Positions 1-7,110 of a DNA stretch of 17,678 nucleotides are shown piece after piece. The DNA comes from Actinomycetes bacterium (lineage in GTDB: Bacteria; Actinomycetota; Coriobacteriia; Coriobacteriales; Eggerthellaceae): contig JAEWQO010000083.1 in the NCBI GenBank assembly GCA_023460315.1, forward strand, positions 1 through 17,678. The letters are read 5' to 3'. Made by a program: the position numbers and the translations under genes. Within the stretch, counting starts at the first letter, position 1, and every line of letters begins with the position of its first letter. The notes below the pieces were generated by a model. It was not told the origin of the DNA. It did no database searches and saw only the letters and a list, made by a program, of their open reading frames with translations.

Positions 1-155
1 TTGCCGAGAATCAGATTTCAGGAATGAAGGTGGCATAGGTTGTTGTAGAATGACAGCATTCTAGGTGGTTCTCGGTTAGCTCGACCAGCCTGAGACCGAG
101 CCTTACACCACTTTCCGGCACACTACCAAAGGTTGTCAGCGCCACACTTGCCGCC

Positions 156-1199
156 ATGCTTTCTTTGGTGCTCGTTTTCGCGCTTTCGGGATGTGGAACG
201 AGTTCGGCTTCGGGTGGTGATTCAGGCGCATCAGAGGATGGATCGGGCGATGCCACCACGACGCGCACGGTGACCGATCTGCAGGGAACCGATGTAGAGA
301 TTCCCAATCATGTCACTAAGATTGCAGCTGCCTATCCGGCTGTCGATGAGATATTCCTCCTGCTCGGATCAGAGGATCAGGTGTGCGCGATCAATCAGTA
401 CAACCAATCCAACGAATGGCTCCTCAAGTTGGCTCCAAGTCTCAAGGAACTTCCCACTCTGTTTGACTCTTCAGGAAAATTCGATGCCGAAACCTTGCTT
501 TCCATCAATCCCGATGTGGTGGTGTGCGGCTCCGAAGAGGTTGCGGAGGCTGTTCGGGCGCAAGGTATTCCTGCGGTTGTGGCGATGGCCATCAGCGTTG
601 ACTCACTCAAGCAGACCATCAGTCTCATAGGAGAGATACTTGGGGCGGATGACCGAGCGAGCGATCTCGTCTCTTATTATGAGGACAATATGAAACAGGC
701 GACCGATCGCACGTCAGACCTTTCTGCCGACCAGCGTCCCAAGGTGTATTATGCGACAGGCAACGGTCCTTTGAACACCGAGGGCACGGGTTCTATCGTT
801 ACTGACTGGATGACCATGGCCGGCGGCACGAATGTGGCGGCCGACAATGGAATTGATGGCATGTTCAAAGATGTGACCACCGAGCAGCTTTTGGCATGGA
901 ATCCCGATATCATCATCACGGTCAATAACAAGGTGCGTGACGAATTCCTGAGCGACAGTGCATACGCCGATCTGACGGCGGTCAAGAACGGGGCTGTATA
1001 TGCGTCGCCCAGCGGTGCATACACGTGGTGTGTCCGCTCCGCGGATGAGGCTACGATGACGCTTTGGGCTGCGACGAAAATCCAGCCAGACCTGTTCTCG
1101 GATATCGATTATGACGCTATCACCAAGGACTTCTACACTCAGTTTTACAACTATGAACTCACCGACGATGAAGTAGACGACATTCTCGATGGAAACTGA
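156..1199 (+). CDS. ABC transporter substrate-binding lipoprotein (iron-chelate/cobalamin type)
   Basis: Extracytoplasmic metal-chelate binding protein of the periplasmic-binding-protein-2 (FepB/BtuF, COG0614) class. It should deliver its ligand to the FecCD permease encoded directly downstream. The listed start gives a hydrophobic stretch ending in a lipobox (LSGC, Cys at residue 13), so the mature protein is probably lipid-anchored. The body has the two-lobe pattern of the family: an N-terminal 'DLQG..VEIP' strand, 'INPDVVVCGS' in the first lobe, and 'GPLNTEGTGSI' then 'WNPDIIITV' in the second. The start is doubtful: there is no Shine-Dalgarno before 156 and the short signal has no positive charge. 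The frame stays open upstream to the stop at 51-53 and would add a Lys and a longer hydrophobic run, but its only candidate start is a CTG at 90. The stop overlaps the next gene by 11 bases. The substrate (siderophore, haem, cobalamin or another chelate) cannot be told from sequence. Confidence 0.88.
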   Translation: MLSLVLVFALSGCGTSSASGGDSGASEDGSGDATTTRTVTDLQGTDVEIPNHVTKIAAAYPAVDEIFLLLGSEDQVCAINQYNQSNEWLLKLAPSLKELPTLFDSSGKFDAETLLSINPDVVVCGSEEVAEAVRAQGIPAVVAMAISVDSLKQTISLIGEILGADDRASDLVSYYEDNMKQATDRTSDLSADQRPKVYYATGNGPLNTEGTGSIVTDWMTMAGGTNVAADNGIDGMFKDVTTEQLLAWNPDIIITVNNKVRDEFLSDSAYADLTAVKNGAVYASPSGAYTWCVRSADEATMTLWAATKIQPDLFSDIDYDAITKDFYTQFYNYELTDDEVDDILDGN

Positions 1200-2253
1200 G
1201 TCGAAGGGGGTTTCTGAGGAGACGGGGCTCTCTCGTGGAGCGCACGGGGTGCGATCGAGCAGGATTGTGCTGATCTGCTCGATCATGGCTCTTGCAGCTG
1301 TTGCCGGGTTTTCTCTGTTCATAGGCAACTTCAACCTTAGCGTTCAGGATGTGGTGCAGATCTTGGGTTCTGCCATCTTCGATCCGGGAGGGCAGAAGGG
1401 TGTCGAGTCAACCGTCATCCTCACCGTGCGTATTCCTCGTATCCTCGCTGCGATTCTTGTGGGTGCCGCGCTGAGCCTGTCAGGGGCGACTTATCAGAAC
1501 GTGTTCAAAAATCCTTTGGTGTCACCTGACTTGCTCGGCGTGTCTGCGGGTGCCTGTGTCGGGGCGGCCTGTGCCATTCTCGCCCACATCAGCAATCTTG
1601 CCGTCGGCGTGGCGGCGTTGGTTGGCGGGCTTGTTGCGGTTGGCTGCACGGTGGGGTTGGCCAAGCTTTTCCGCAATGGGTCATCGCTCGTGCTGGTGCT
1701 ATCGGGAGTCATCGTCTCAGGGTTCATGAGTTCGGTTTTGGGCCTCGTCAAATACCTTGCCGATCCCGAGACCGAGCTTGCCGCAATCACCTATTGGCAG
1801 CTTGGAAGCATTGCTGACACGCGTCCTAGCGAGATCGCCTACGTGTTCATCCCCATCGTGGTGTGTTTGGTCGTGCTCGTGCTGCTGCGCTGGCGAATCG
1901 GAATGCTTTCATTGGGGGAGTCAGAAGCGGCCTTGCTCGGTTTGAATGTGAAGCGGCTGCGCATGGTGTCCATTCTCTGCTCGACGACACTCACTGCATG
2001 TGCGGTGTGCATCAGCGGAACCATCGGGTGGATCGGCCTGGTCATCCCCCATCTTTGTAGGTTCATGGTGGGTCCCGACGCTTCGAGGAACATGCCTTTG
2101 ACCATTACGGTCGGAGCTCTTTTCCTCTTGGTCGTGGACACGGTCTGTCGAACGGTGACGACAGTCGACCTTCCGCTGAGCATCATCATTGGCTTTATCG
2201 GCACTCCACTGTTCGTATGGTTGATCCTGAGGCAGAGGACGGTGATCCAATGA
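1189..2253 (+). CDS. FecCD-family ABC transporter permease
   Basis: Integral membrane permease for iron-siderophore, haem or cobalamin uptake (BtuC/FecCD family). At 354 residues it has normal family length, with about ten hydrophobic helices, the first at roughly residues 26-46. Family hallmarks are present: a conserved block around residues 90-120 containing 'SGATYQNVFKNPLVSP' and 'LLGVSAGA', the 'ALLGLNVKRLR' cytoplasmic loop expected to contact the ATPase, and 'GTIGWIGLVIPHLCR' near the C-terminus. The start overlaps the end of the binding-protein gene by 11 bases, and the stop overlaps the ATPase start in an ATGA junction. Both point to one operon with translational coupling. A permease homodimer with two ATPase subunits is the usual assembly. 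Confidence 0.93.
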   Translation: METESKGVSEETGLSRGAHGVRSSRIVLICSIMALAAVAGFSLFIGNFNLSVQDVVQILGSAIFDPGGQKGVESTVILTVRIPRILAAILVGAALSLSGATYQNVFKNPLVSPDLLGVSAGACVGAACAILAHISNLAVGVAALVGGLVAVGCTVGLAKLFRNGSSLVLVLSGVIVSGFMSSVLGLVKYLADPETELAAITYWQLGSIADTRPSEIAYVFIPIVVCLVVLVLLRWRIGMLSLGESEAALLGLNVKRLRMVSILCSTTLTACAVCISGTIGWIGLVIPHLCRFMVGPDASRNMPLTITVGALFLLVVDTVCRTVTTVDLPLSIIIGFIGTPLFVWLILRQRTVIQ

Positions 2254-3050
2254 GCCTCATCGAGGTCGAAGCACTTTCCTACGGATATCAAGGTACGGAG
2301 CGCATGGTGGTGCATGACATCTCGTTCACGCTCGACGGCGGCGAGGTGATGTGCATCATTGGCCCAAACGGTGCCGGCAAGTCGACTCTTCTTAACGTCA
2401 TGGTGGGAATGCTGCCTGCGAGTCACGGTCGTGTCACGCTGGAGGGCATCGATGTCTCACGCATGAACCGGGCACACATTGCCCGGTTCATCGGCTATGT
2501 GACGCAATCCAAGACACCCTCATTCGGGTACAGCGTGATCGACTACACCGTCATGGGCCGTGCCGCACATGTTGCCTTATGCAAAATGCCCTCGTCGTCC
2601 GACTACGAGAGAGCTTGGGCAGGGCTGAGGCGCATGGGCGTCGAGGATTTGGCCTACCGGAATTACCTGGAGCTTTCCGGAGGCGAGCGCCAGCAGGTTG
2701 ACATAGCGCGGGCCATTGTGCAGGATCCTCGACTTATCATACTCGATGAGCCGACGTCGGCCCTTGACTTCGGGAACCAGGCAAAGGTTATCGACGTGGT
2801 GGGGCAGCTGCGAGACGAAGGATATGCGGTGCTGCTCACCACGCATGATCCGAACCATGCCATCATGCTCGGCAGCAAGGTTGGCGTACTTGAAACTGGT
2901 GGAGCGATGGTTGTGGGGGAGGCGGGCGAGATCATCAGCGAAGAAATTCTTTCAAAGACGTATCGAACCGATGTCAGGATCGAGTACATGGACAAAGTGA
3001 AGCGAGAAGTCTGCACGATTATGGGCACCGTGCCGAAAACGATAACATAA
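2250..3050 (+). CDS. ABC transporter ATP-binding protein (FepC/BtuD type)
   Basis: Cytoplasmic ATPase that powers the FecCD permease. All nucleotide-binding motifs are intact: Walker A GPNGAGKST at residues 38-46, a Q-loop 'VTQSKTPSFGYS', the signature LSGGERQQ, Walker B 'LIILDEP' followed by the D-loop SALD, and the switch His in 'TTHDPNHA'. The start at 2250 was chosen because it gives the ATGA overlap with the permease stop and begins with the normal family N-terminus 'MSLIEVEALSYGY'. A longer frame from 2217 would lie inside the permease gene. Length (266 residues) fits this family. It is followed after 43 bases by a methyltransferase gene on the same strand. Confidence 0.93.
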   Translation: MSLIEVEALSYGYQGTERMVVHDISFTLDGGEVMCIIGPNGAGKSTLLNVMVGMLPASHGRVTLEGIDVSRMNRAHIARFIGYVTQSKTPSFGYSVIDYTVMGRAAHVALCKMPSSSDYERAWAGLRRMGVEDLAYRNYLELSGGERQQVDIARAIVQDPRLIILDEPTSALDFGNQAKVIDVVGQLRDEGYAVLLTTHDPNHAIMLGSKVGVLETGGAMVVGEAGEIISEEILSKTYRTDVRIEYMDKVKREVCTIMGTVPKTIT

Positions 3051-3093
3051 GGTGCGAGACGGCAAGCTGTCAACGGAAGGAAGAGAGGGAGCC

Positions 3094-3996
3094 ATGGCGG
3101 GATTGGTCGATTGGCGTGTCATAGAGTCGATGACGGGATGGGCTATTCACAAGAGCAGTGAAGAAGCTGACCGCTGGGATGACGGTGCAGCGGAATGGGG
3201 GCGGCGCACTGAGTTCGAGGAAGCGTTCACTCAGGCTCAAATCGCAGCTTTGGATATTCTTCCAACGGATGCGGTGTTGGATGCCTGTTGTGGAACGGGG
3301 AGGCTCACGATACCGCTGGCGCGCCGAGCACGAAGTGTAACAGGACTCGATGCAGGCCAAAACATGCTCGACTATTGTGCCGGCTACGCTCGTCGGGAGG
3401 GGCTCGACAACGTACGGACTATACTTGTCTCAAATTGGCACGATGCACAGCCTGGCATTGATTTTCCTGTGCATGACGTGGTGCTGGCCTGCATCTCTCC
3501 CGCATCCTCCGACATAATTAAGCTCTCTCAATGTGCACGGCGCCAATGTTATTCGCTGTCGTTCAATACGCCGTACAAATTCATGAACGTGCTTGCATCC
3601 CTGTTTTCCGGAGTGAATGACCGGTGGCCGTCCGATTCTTCCGAGCGTCTCGAGGACATGCAACTATCCAAGTATGACACCTGCCGTTTATTCGGGGTCA
3701 ACGTTCCGTTCAACATCCTCTTCGATGCGGGGGCAAGCCCGACTATCCAGTACGTGACGGGAGGATGGTCGTACTGCGGATCGACACGCGAGGACGTGTA
3801 CGAATACTTGGCTGGTTTCGGCGAAGTGCCTCCTTCGAAAATCGACCTGTTCAGGTCGAACGTTGACAAGCATTTGGAGTATAACGAGGCGGAAGGTTAT
3901 GTCTATCGGACACCTGATGCCCAGATGTACGTGCTCGGCTGGAATCCGAGCGATGTCGATGTGGAGCGGGCCGAACAGACGTGGGCGAAGTACTGA
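3094..3996 (+). CDS. class I SAM-dependent methyltransferase in the metal-chelate operon
   Basis: Predicted S-adenosylmethionine-dependent methyltransferase of 300 residues. Motif I, VLDACCGTGR, lies at residues 61-70, and the acidic residue after strand 2 is in 'VTGLD' (Asp86). The start at 3094 has an AGAGGGAG Shine-Dalgarno immediately upstream; a GTG at 3052 in the same frame has none and adds an unlikely leader. The N-terminal 45 residues ('DRWDDGAAEWG') resemble the lid found in small-molecule methyltransferases. The C-terminal third is not recognised and includes several conserved-looking Trp/Tyr/Cys positions. It follows the transporter genes closely and ends before a hairpin terminator, so it is probably co-transcribed. 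A role in modifying the imported chelate, or in making or breaking down its ligand, is an inference; the methyl acceptor is unknown. Confidence 0.85.
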   Translation: MAGLVDWRVIESMTGWAIHKSSEEADRWDDGAAEWGRRTEFEEAFTQAQIAALDILPTDAVLDACCGTGRLTIPLARRARSVTGLDAGQNMLDYCAGYARREGLDNVRTILVSNWHDAQPGIDFPVHDVVLACISPASSDIIKLSQCARRQCYSLSFNTPYKFMNVLASLFSGVNDRWPSDSSERLEDMQLSKYDTCRLFGVNVPFNILFDAGASPTIQYVTGGWSYCGSTREDVYEYLAGFGEVPPSKIDLFRSNVDKHLEYNEAEGYVYRTPDAQMYVLGWNPSDVDVERAEQTWAKY

Positions 3997-4055
3997 TTCG
4001 GTTCCATCGCCTTCAGCGCTTGAAGCATGTGCCCCTCCGGCGCTCGAGCCTTATG

Positions 4056-4098
4056 ACAGCTATGAGAACGGGCATCCAGTCTCATAGCTGTTTCTCTT
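4056..4098 (+). terminator. Rho-independent terminator of the uptake operon
   Basis: A perfect 12-bp inverted repeat (acagctatgaga at 4056-4067, tctcatagctgt at 4080-4091) with a 12-base loop, followed by the T-rich run tttctcttg on the plus strand. It ends the binding-protein/permease/ATPase/methyltransferase transcript about 60 bases after the last stop codon. The stop codon of the convergent TIGR04076 gene lies inside its right arm. On the minus strand there is no T-run after the hairpin, so it is better suited to stopping plus-strand transcription. Confidence 0.75.
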
Positions 4099-4411
4099 GT
4101 TCCTTGCTTTCGACTTTGAACACAACGGGATGCATGCCATCGGCACAGCTGATGATAGCCAGATTGCCTTGCTTCGACCATCCGGCCAAGGATTCGCCTC
4201 GCAAGACGCGTAATGATGCATCCCGTATCGCCTTGTGTGCGAAAGGGCAGAATCCGTGGTCGACGAGGCTGTCGAAGTCAGCCTCGTCGTGAACCACATA
4301 GCGTGCACCTTCCTCGAACAGAAGGCAAGGCCCCAGTTCAGGGGCGGGGGAGTAGAGTCGTTGCAGATCCTCAAAGCTGCTGCGTTTGACCACCGTGATT
4401 TCACATATCAT
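4082..4411 (-). CDS. TIGR04076 family protein
   Basis: Small protein of 109 residues recognised as TIGR04076 by three features in order: the N-terminal 'EITVVKRSSFEDL', the central 'HGFCPFAH' segment (Cys55) followed by 'VLRGES', and the C-terminal 'ISCADGMHPVVFKVES'. Family members are about this length and common in anaerobes; their function is not known to me. Cysteines at 3, 29, 55 and 89, with His58, could suggest metal or thiol chemistry, but that is speculation. The ATG at 4411 is preceded by an AGAGG-type Shine-Dalgarno about 11 bases upstream, slightly far. It stands alone, convergent with the uptake operon. Confidence 0.82.
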   Translation of the reverse strand: MICEITVVKRSSFEDLQRLYSPAPELGPCLLFEEGARYVVHDEADFDSLVDHGFCPFAHKAIRDASLRVLRGESLAGWSKQGNLAIISCADGMHPVVFKVESKEQEKQL

Positions 4412-4445
4412 GTTGTGACGGGCCTCTTCTCTTTTTGGTTTCTCG

Positions 4446-4451
4446 ATTATA
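4446..4451 (-). promoter_or_regulatory. -10 box of the TIGR04076 gene promoter
   Basis: The minus strand reads a perfect TATAAT here, about 35 bases upstream of the TIGR04076 start codon. No good -35 match stands 16-18 bases further upstream (nearest is gtccaa), so an activator or a weak -35 would be needed. It is the best promoter candidate for that gene. Confidence 0.4.
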
Positions 4452-4996
4452 TCTGATTGAGTATTGATTGGACCGGTTTTGGCCGAACTGGATCGGATCG
4501 GCAGAGATCGCTTCTGAAGGGCAGCTTTTCATCGCTCGATCCGAAATCTGCATAGAAATGCCCAGGTCATCCTCTCCGCAGAGAGAGCCCTCCTTGAAAA
4601 AACTACCCTTATGATCGCTTTTCGACCAATCCACCATGAAGGCGAGATTGTAGGGCGCGAGGGTCCCGCCTCTGCTGGGGGGCGTGGACGGAAGTGGGCC
4701 ATTGATCGCGACACGCTTTTGCGTGGGACGGATGCCGCCATTTCCCGAGGATGAGCTGGTTATGCTGGCGAGACTCTCTTGTCCTGAACGGAAAGCCGCC
4801 ATCTGCACCCGTTCGTCAGTGTCTTCCTCAAGGGTTTGCATTCCCGACGTTGTCTCTAGCGACAGCTGGGTTTTCCTGCCGGGATACCATAGGTCGATTC
4901 CTATTTGGAATGCTCTAGTCCATAAGCGATACGCCAAGCCGCCTTCCGGAAATCTATACTGCAGCTATCGAAGCCAAGGGGAAAGGGGGCTGGCCG

Positions 4997-5030
4997 CTCG
5001 GTCGCGTGCCGAGAACCTCTCGGTCGCGTG
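4997..5030. repeat. Tandem 12-base direct repeat upstream of the DUF1097 gene
   Basis: The 12-mer ctcggtcgcgtg occurs at 4997-5008 and again at 5019-5030, a 22-base period or about two helical turns. The first copy also starts a small hairpin (CTCGG...CCGAG, 4997-5013). It lies 43-76 bases before the DUF1097 start. The spacing on one helix face suggests a two-site binding region for a regulator, but no regulator is known for it. Confidence 0.5.
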
Positions 5031-5072
5031 GAGCTTGATGCAGGGAGATCGCTTGGGCAAAGGGGAATCGCT

Positions 5073-5579
5073 ATGTCGATTGAGCTTAAGAAGAATCTGT
5101 GGCACGCCCTGTTCGTGGGCATTCTGTCTGGTGTGGTTATCGGGGTCTACGCGGGGCTGGGCCTGGAAACGCCCTTGTATTGGGCAGCTTTTATCGTGCT
5201 GCCTGTCGTATTCATGTCTGGCGGTCGCTGGCCTGACGTTCTGCCACATATCGGCAATGCCTGGTTCGGCGTGTTTATCGGTTGGGCTTGTTTTCAGCTC
5301 GTGTCCATGACGACACCGGTAGTTGGCTTGCCGCTTGCCTTCGGTCTTGCGACAGCCGTTTGCACCGTTGTGCTGCAGGGAATGACCGGTGGATTCTTGG
5401 CATCGTCACTTGGACGCTGTCCTATGGCTTTCGTTGGCATGATCACCTGTTTCGCTGCTGGCGGCACGAATCTTCTGACCGCGGTCATCAGCCTTGCATG
5501 CGGCATCGTCGCCGCCACGGCCATGGTGCAAAGCGGGAAGATCGCCGCGCGGCTCTCTGGGTTTCGGGAGAAAGGGTAG
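5073..5579 (+). CDS. DUF1097 family integral membrane protein
   Basis: Small hydrophobic protein of 168 residues with about five or six membrane segments. It begins 'MSIELKKNLWHALFVGILSG', with 'LVSMTTPVVGLPLAFGLATAV' in the middle and small-residue-rich helices ('CFAAGGTNLLTAVISLACG') at the C-terminal side. This pattern matches the DUF1097 family (for example E. coli YcdZ), whose function is unknown. The start at 5073 has an AAGGGGA Shine-Dalgarno at proper distance; the in-frame ATG at 5028 has none and would add a non-hydrophobic leader. The amidohydrolase gene follows after 59 bases with no terminator between them, so the two are probably co-expressed. A transport or channel role for the amidohydrolase substrate or product is a guess from this pairing. 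Confidence 0.8.
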   Translation: MSIELKKNLWHALFVGILSGVVIGVYAGLGLETPLYWAAFIVLPVVFMSGGRWPDVLPHIGNAWFGVFIGWACFQLVSMTTPVVGLPLAFGLATAVCTVVLQGMTGGFLASSLGRCPMAFVGMITCFAAGGTNLLTAVISLACGIVAATAMVQSGKIAARLSGFREKG

Positions 5580-5638
5580 TGCGGCCGATTGCTTGATTGT
5601 TCGGGCAGGTGAAAGCTTAGGGGGGAAAGGAAGCGTCT

Positions 5639-6865
5639 ATGATCGCATTTATCCACGCACGCGTCATCGATGGAACGGGTACGGCACGACGCGAGGATAC
5701 GACAATTCTCATCGATGAGGGGAAGATCAAGAGGATGGGTTCCGATATTCCCGTGCCATCAGGCTCAATCACCATCGATGCCACCGGGAAAACGATCATT
5801 CCCGGGTTGATTGATGCCCATACCCATCTGTCGGGATCCAGCCTTTTCACTCGGCCAGCGCTGTGCAATGCGAATGACAGCTATGATTTTGCCGAAGGGC
5901 GCGAAGGCTGCCTTCGTTGGGGCGTCACCACGGTGCGGACGTGCGGAGACATGGCAGATGACATGCTCGGATTTGTCAAGAGGCAGCGCGAGGGGGTGGC
6001 GCTTCCTGGCCCTCGCGTCATTTCTTGCGGACCGCTCTTCCAGGCGAAGGGCGGACACCCCTATTACACGGTGTGGGAAGGCAACCAAGAAATCTTCGAT
6101 AAAGCCGTCATCTGCTTGGACGATGATTCGGATGTGGAAGCGGAGGTTGACCAGGTTATTGACAAGGGCGTTGATTTCGTGAAAACCTTTTTTGGACATG
6201 TCGATCGAACCAAGGGAGGGAAGAGCGTGCCTCGCCTTTCTCGCGACGTGAACGAAAGGATTGTCAAGCAGGCCCACAGACGAGGCAAGAAGGTGTGCTG
6301 CCATGTCGATTGCGTGGATGAGATGGTCGCTGCTGCCGAGATGGGTATGGACTCGATCGAGCACTGCGTCAACGTGGGAAGCGCCAACAATCAGCTTACA
6401 GACGACATGGTTGCCGCAATCAAGGCGAGCAAGGCGATCCTCGACCCAACCATCGTCGCTCTCAAACCTTGGGAAGACTTCTTGAGATTTCAGAATAGCA
6501 ATCGGGAGTACAACATCAGATTGACCAAGCGCATGTTCGACGCCGGCGTTCCTTTGGCCATTGGTTGTGACAGCGGCATACCTATGGTTCCCTTCGGCGA
6601 ATCGGTGCATGAGGAAATGGCAAATTTTGTGTCTGCGGGCCTTGATCCCATCACCGTCATCGGGATTGCGACGCGGGGCAATGCCGAGCTTCTTGGCGTG
6701 AGCGACATCACGGGCAGCCTTGAAGAAGGCAAGCAAGCGGATTTAGTCATGCTGTCAGCCAATCCACTGGCCGACATCGCAAACACGAAGAGAATCGAGA
6801 TTGTCGTGCATAACGGTGCCCTTGTCGGTAATGGCATCCAGCCTGAATACGTCAAACTTTTCTGA
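5639..6865 (+). CDS. metal-dependent amidohydrolase family protein (imidazolonepropionase-like)
   Basis: Cytoplasmic 408-residue amidohydrolase with a complete metal site. H61 and H63 sit in 'DAHTHL', Lys182 in 'DFVKTFFGH' is the expected carboxylated bridging lysine, H222 is in 'VCCHVD', H242 in 'SIEHC', and Asp311 in 'IGCDSG'. The N-terminal and C-terminal strands ('VIDGTGTARRED', 'LEEGKQADLVMLSANPL') form the usual small beta domain around the barrel. This layout is typical of the imidazolonepropionase / Xaa-Pro dipeptidase-like group, which cleaves amide bonds in cyclic compounds or blocked dipeptides. The precise substrate cannot be assigned, and there is no histidine-utilisation gene nearby. 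An AAAGGAAG Shine-Dalgarno supports the ATG. It probably shares a transcript with the DUF1097 protein. Confidence 0.88.
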   Translation: MIAFIHARVIDGTGTARREDTTILIDEGKIKRMGSDIPVPSGSITIDATGKTIIPGLIDAHTHLSGSSLFTRPALCNANDSYDFAEGREGCLRWGVTTVRTCGDMADDMLGFVKRQREGVALPGPRVISCGPLFQAKGGHPYYTVWEGNQEIFDKAVICLDDDSDVEAEVDQVIDKGVDFVKTFFGHVDRTKGGKSVPRLSRDVNERIVKQAHRRGKKVCCHVDCVDEMVAAAEMGMDSIEHCVNVGSANNQLTDDMVAAIKASKAILDPTIVALKPWEDFLRFQNSNREYNIRLTKRMFDAGVPLAIGCDSGIPMVPFGESVHEEMANFVSAGLDPITVIGIATRGNAELLGVSDITGSLEEGKQADLVMLSANPLADIANTKRIEIVVHNGALVGNGIQPEYVKLF

Positions 6866-6878
6866 TTGGCCTCAGGAT

Positions 6879-6910
6879 AAGGCGCTGCGTCTTTCCTGAC
6901 GCCGCGCCTT
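6879..6910 (+). terminator. Stem-loop after the amidohydrolase gene, possible terminator
   Basis: aaggcgc-t-gcgtc pairs with gacgc-c-gcgcctt around the six-base loop tttcct (12 pairs with one mismatch), starting 13 bases after the amidohydrolase stop. No T-run follows, so it may terminate poorly or only protect the 3' end of the transcript. The next 200 bases, to the convergent cyclase gene, hold nothing I can identify. Confidence 0.45.
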
Positions 6911-7110
6911 GACGTCATGGGCAGACGGCTGTTTCGGAGGGTTGCTATCTTTCGCAGCGAACCATGATGGACAACGTGGTTGTGCATGCTGCCTGTGAGC
7001 CAGGGTGTTTGCGAGCGCAATGTGCCGGCTGAACGCACGGCATCGACCGGAGAGCCTGGGCTGTCAACTTCTCACTTATCCCTGCTCGAGGACGGCGCGG
7101 GCGAAAGCGC

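Larger units (their letters stand above)
4412..5072. other. 660-base interval without a secure gene
   Basis: Neither strand gives a recognisable protein. The best candidate is an open minus-strand frame at 4401-4937 (178 codons). Its part around 4540-4740 uses mostly C- or G-ending codons, as the real genes here do, but the rest uses rare codons (TTA, ATA, AGA, CTA) and the frame runs over the start of the TIGR04076 gene. It could be a decayed gene fragment or chance. The interval also carries the TIGR04076 promoter at its left end and a tandem 12-base repeat near 5000 at its right end. Confidence 0.5.

Noticed and set aside
1..155. Cobalamin riboswitch or Fur/DtxR-type iron box upstream of the uptake operon
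   Set aside because: No B12-box-like core or recognisable palindromic iron box was found in the visible 155 bases; such an element could still lie before the window.
4540..4740. Resemblance of the minus-strand frame to the C-terminal part of glycine-cleavage T-protein-like enzymes
   Set aside because: Only a loose pattern of a few residues fits, with no supporting motif before or after it.
5765..6736. 323-codon open frame on the minus strand inside the amidohydrolase gene
   Set aside because: It is fully antisense to a gene with all catalytic residues, has no recognisable domain, and is explained by the codon bias of the opposite strand.
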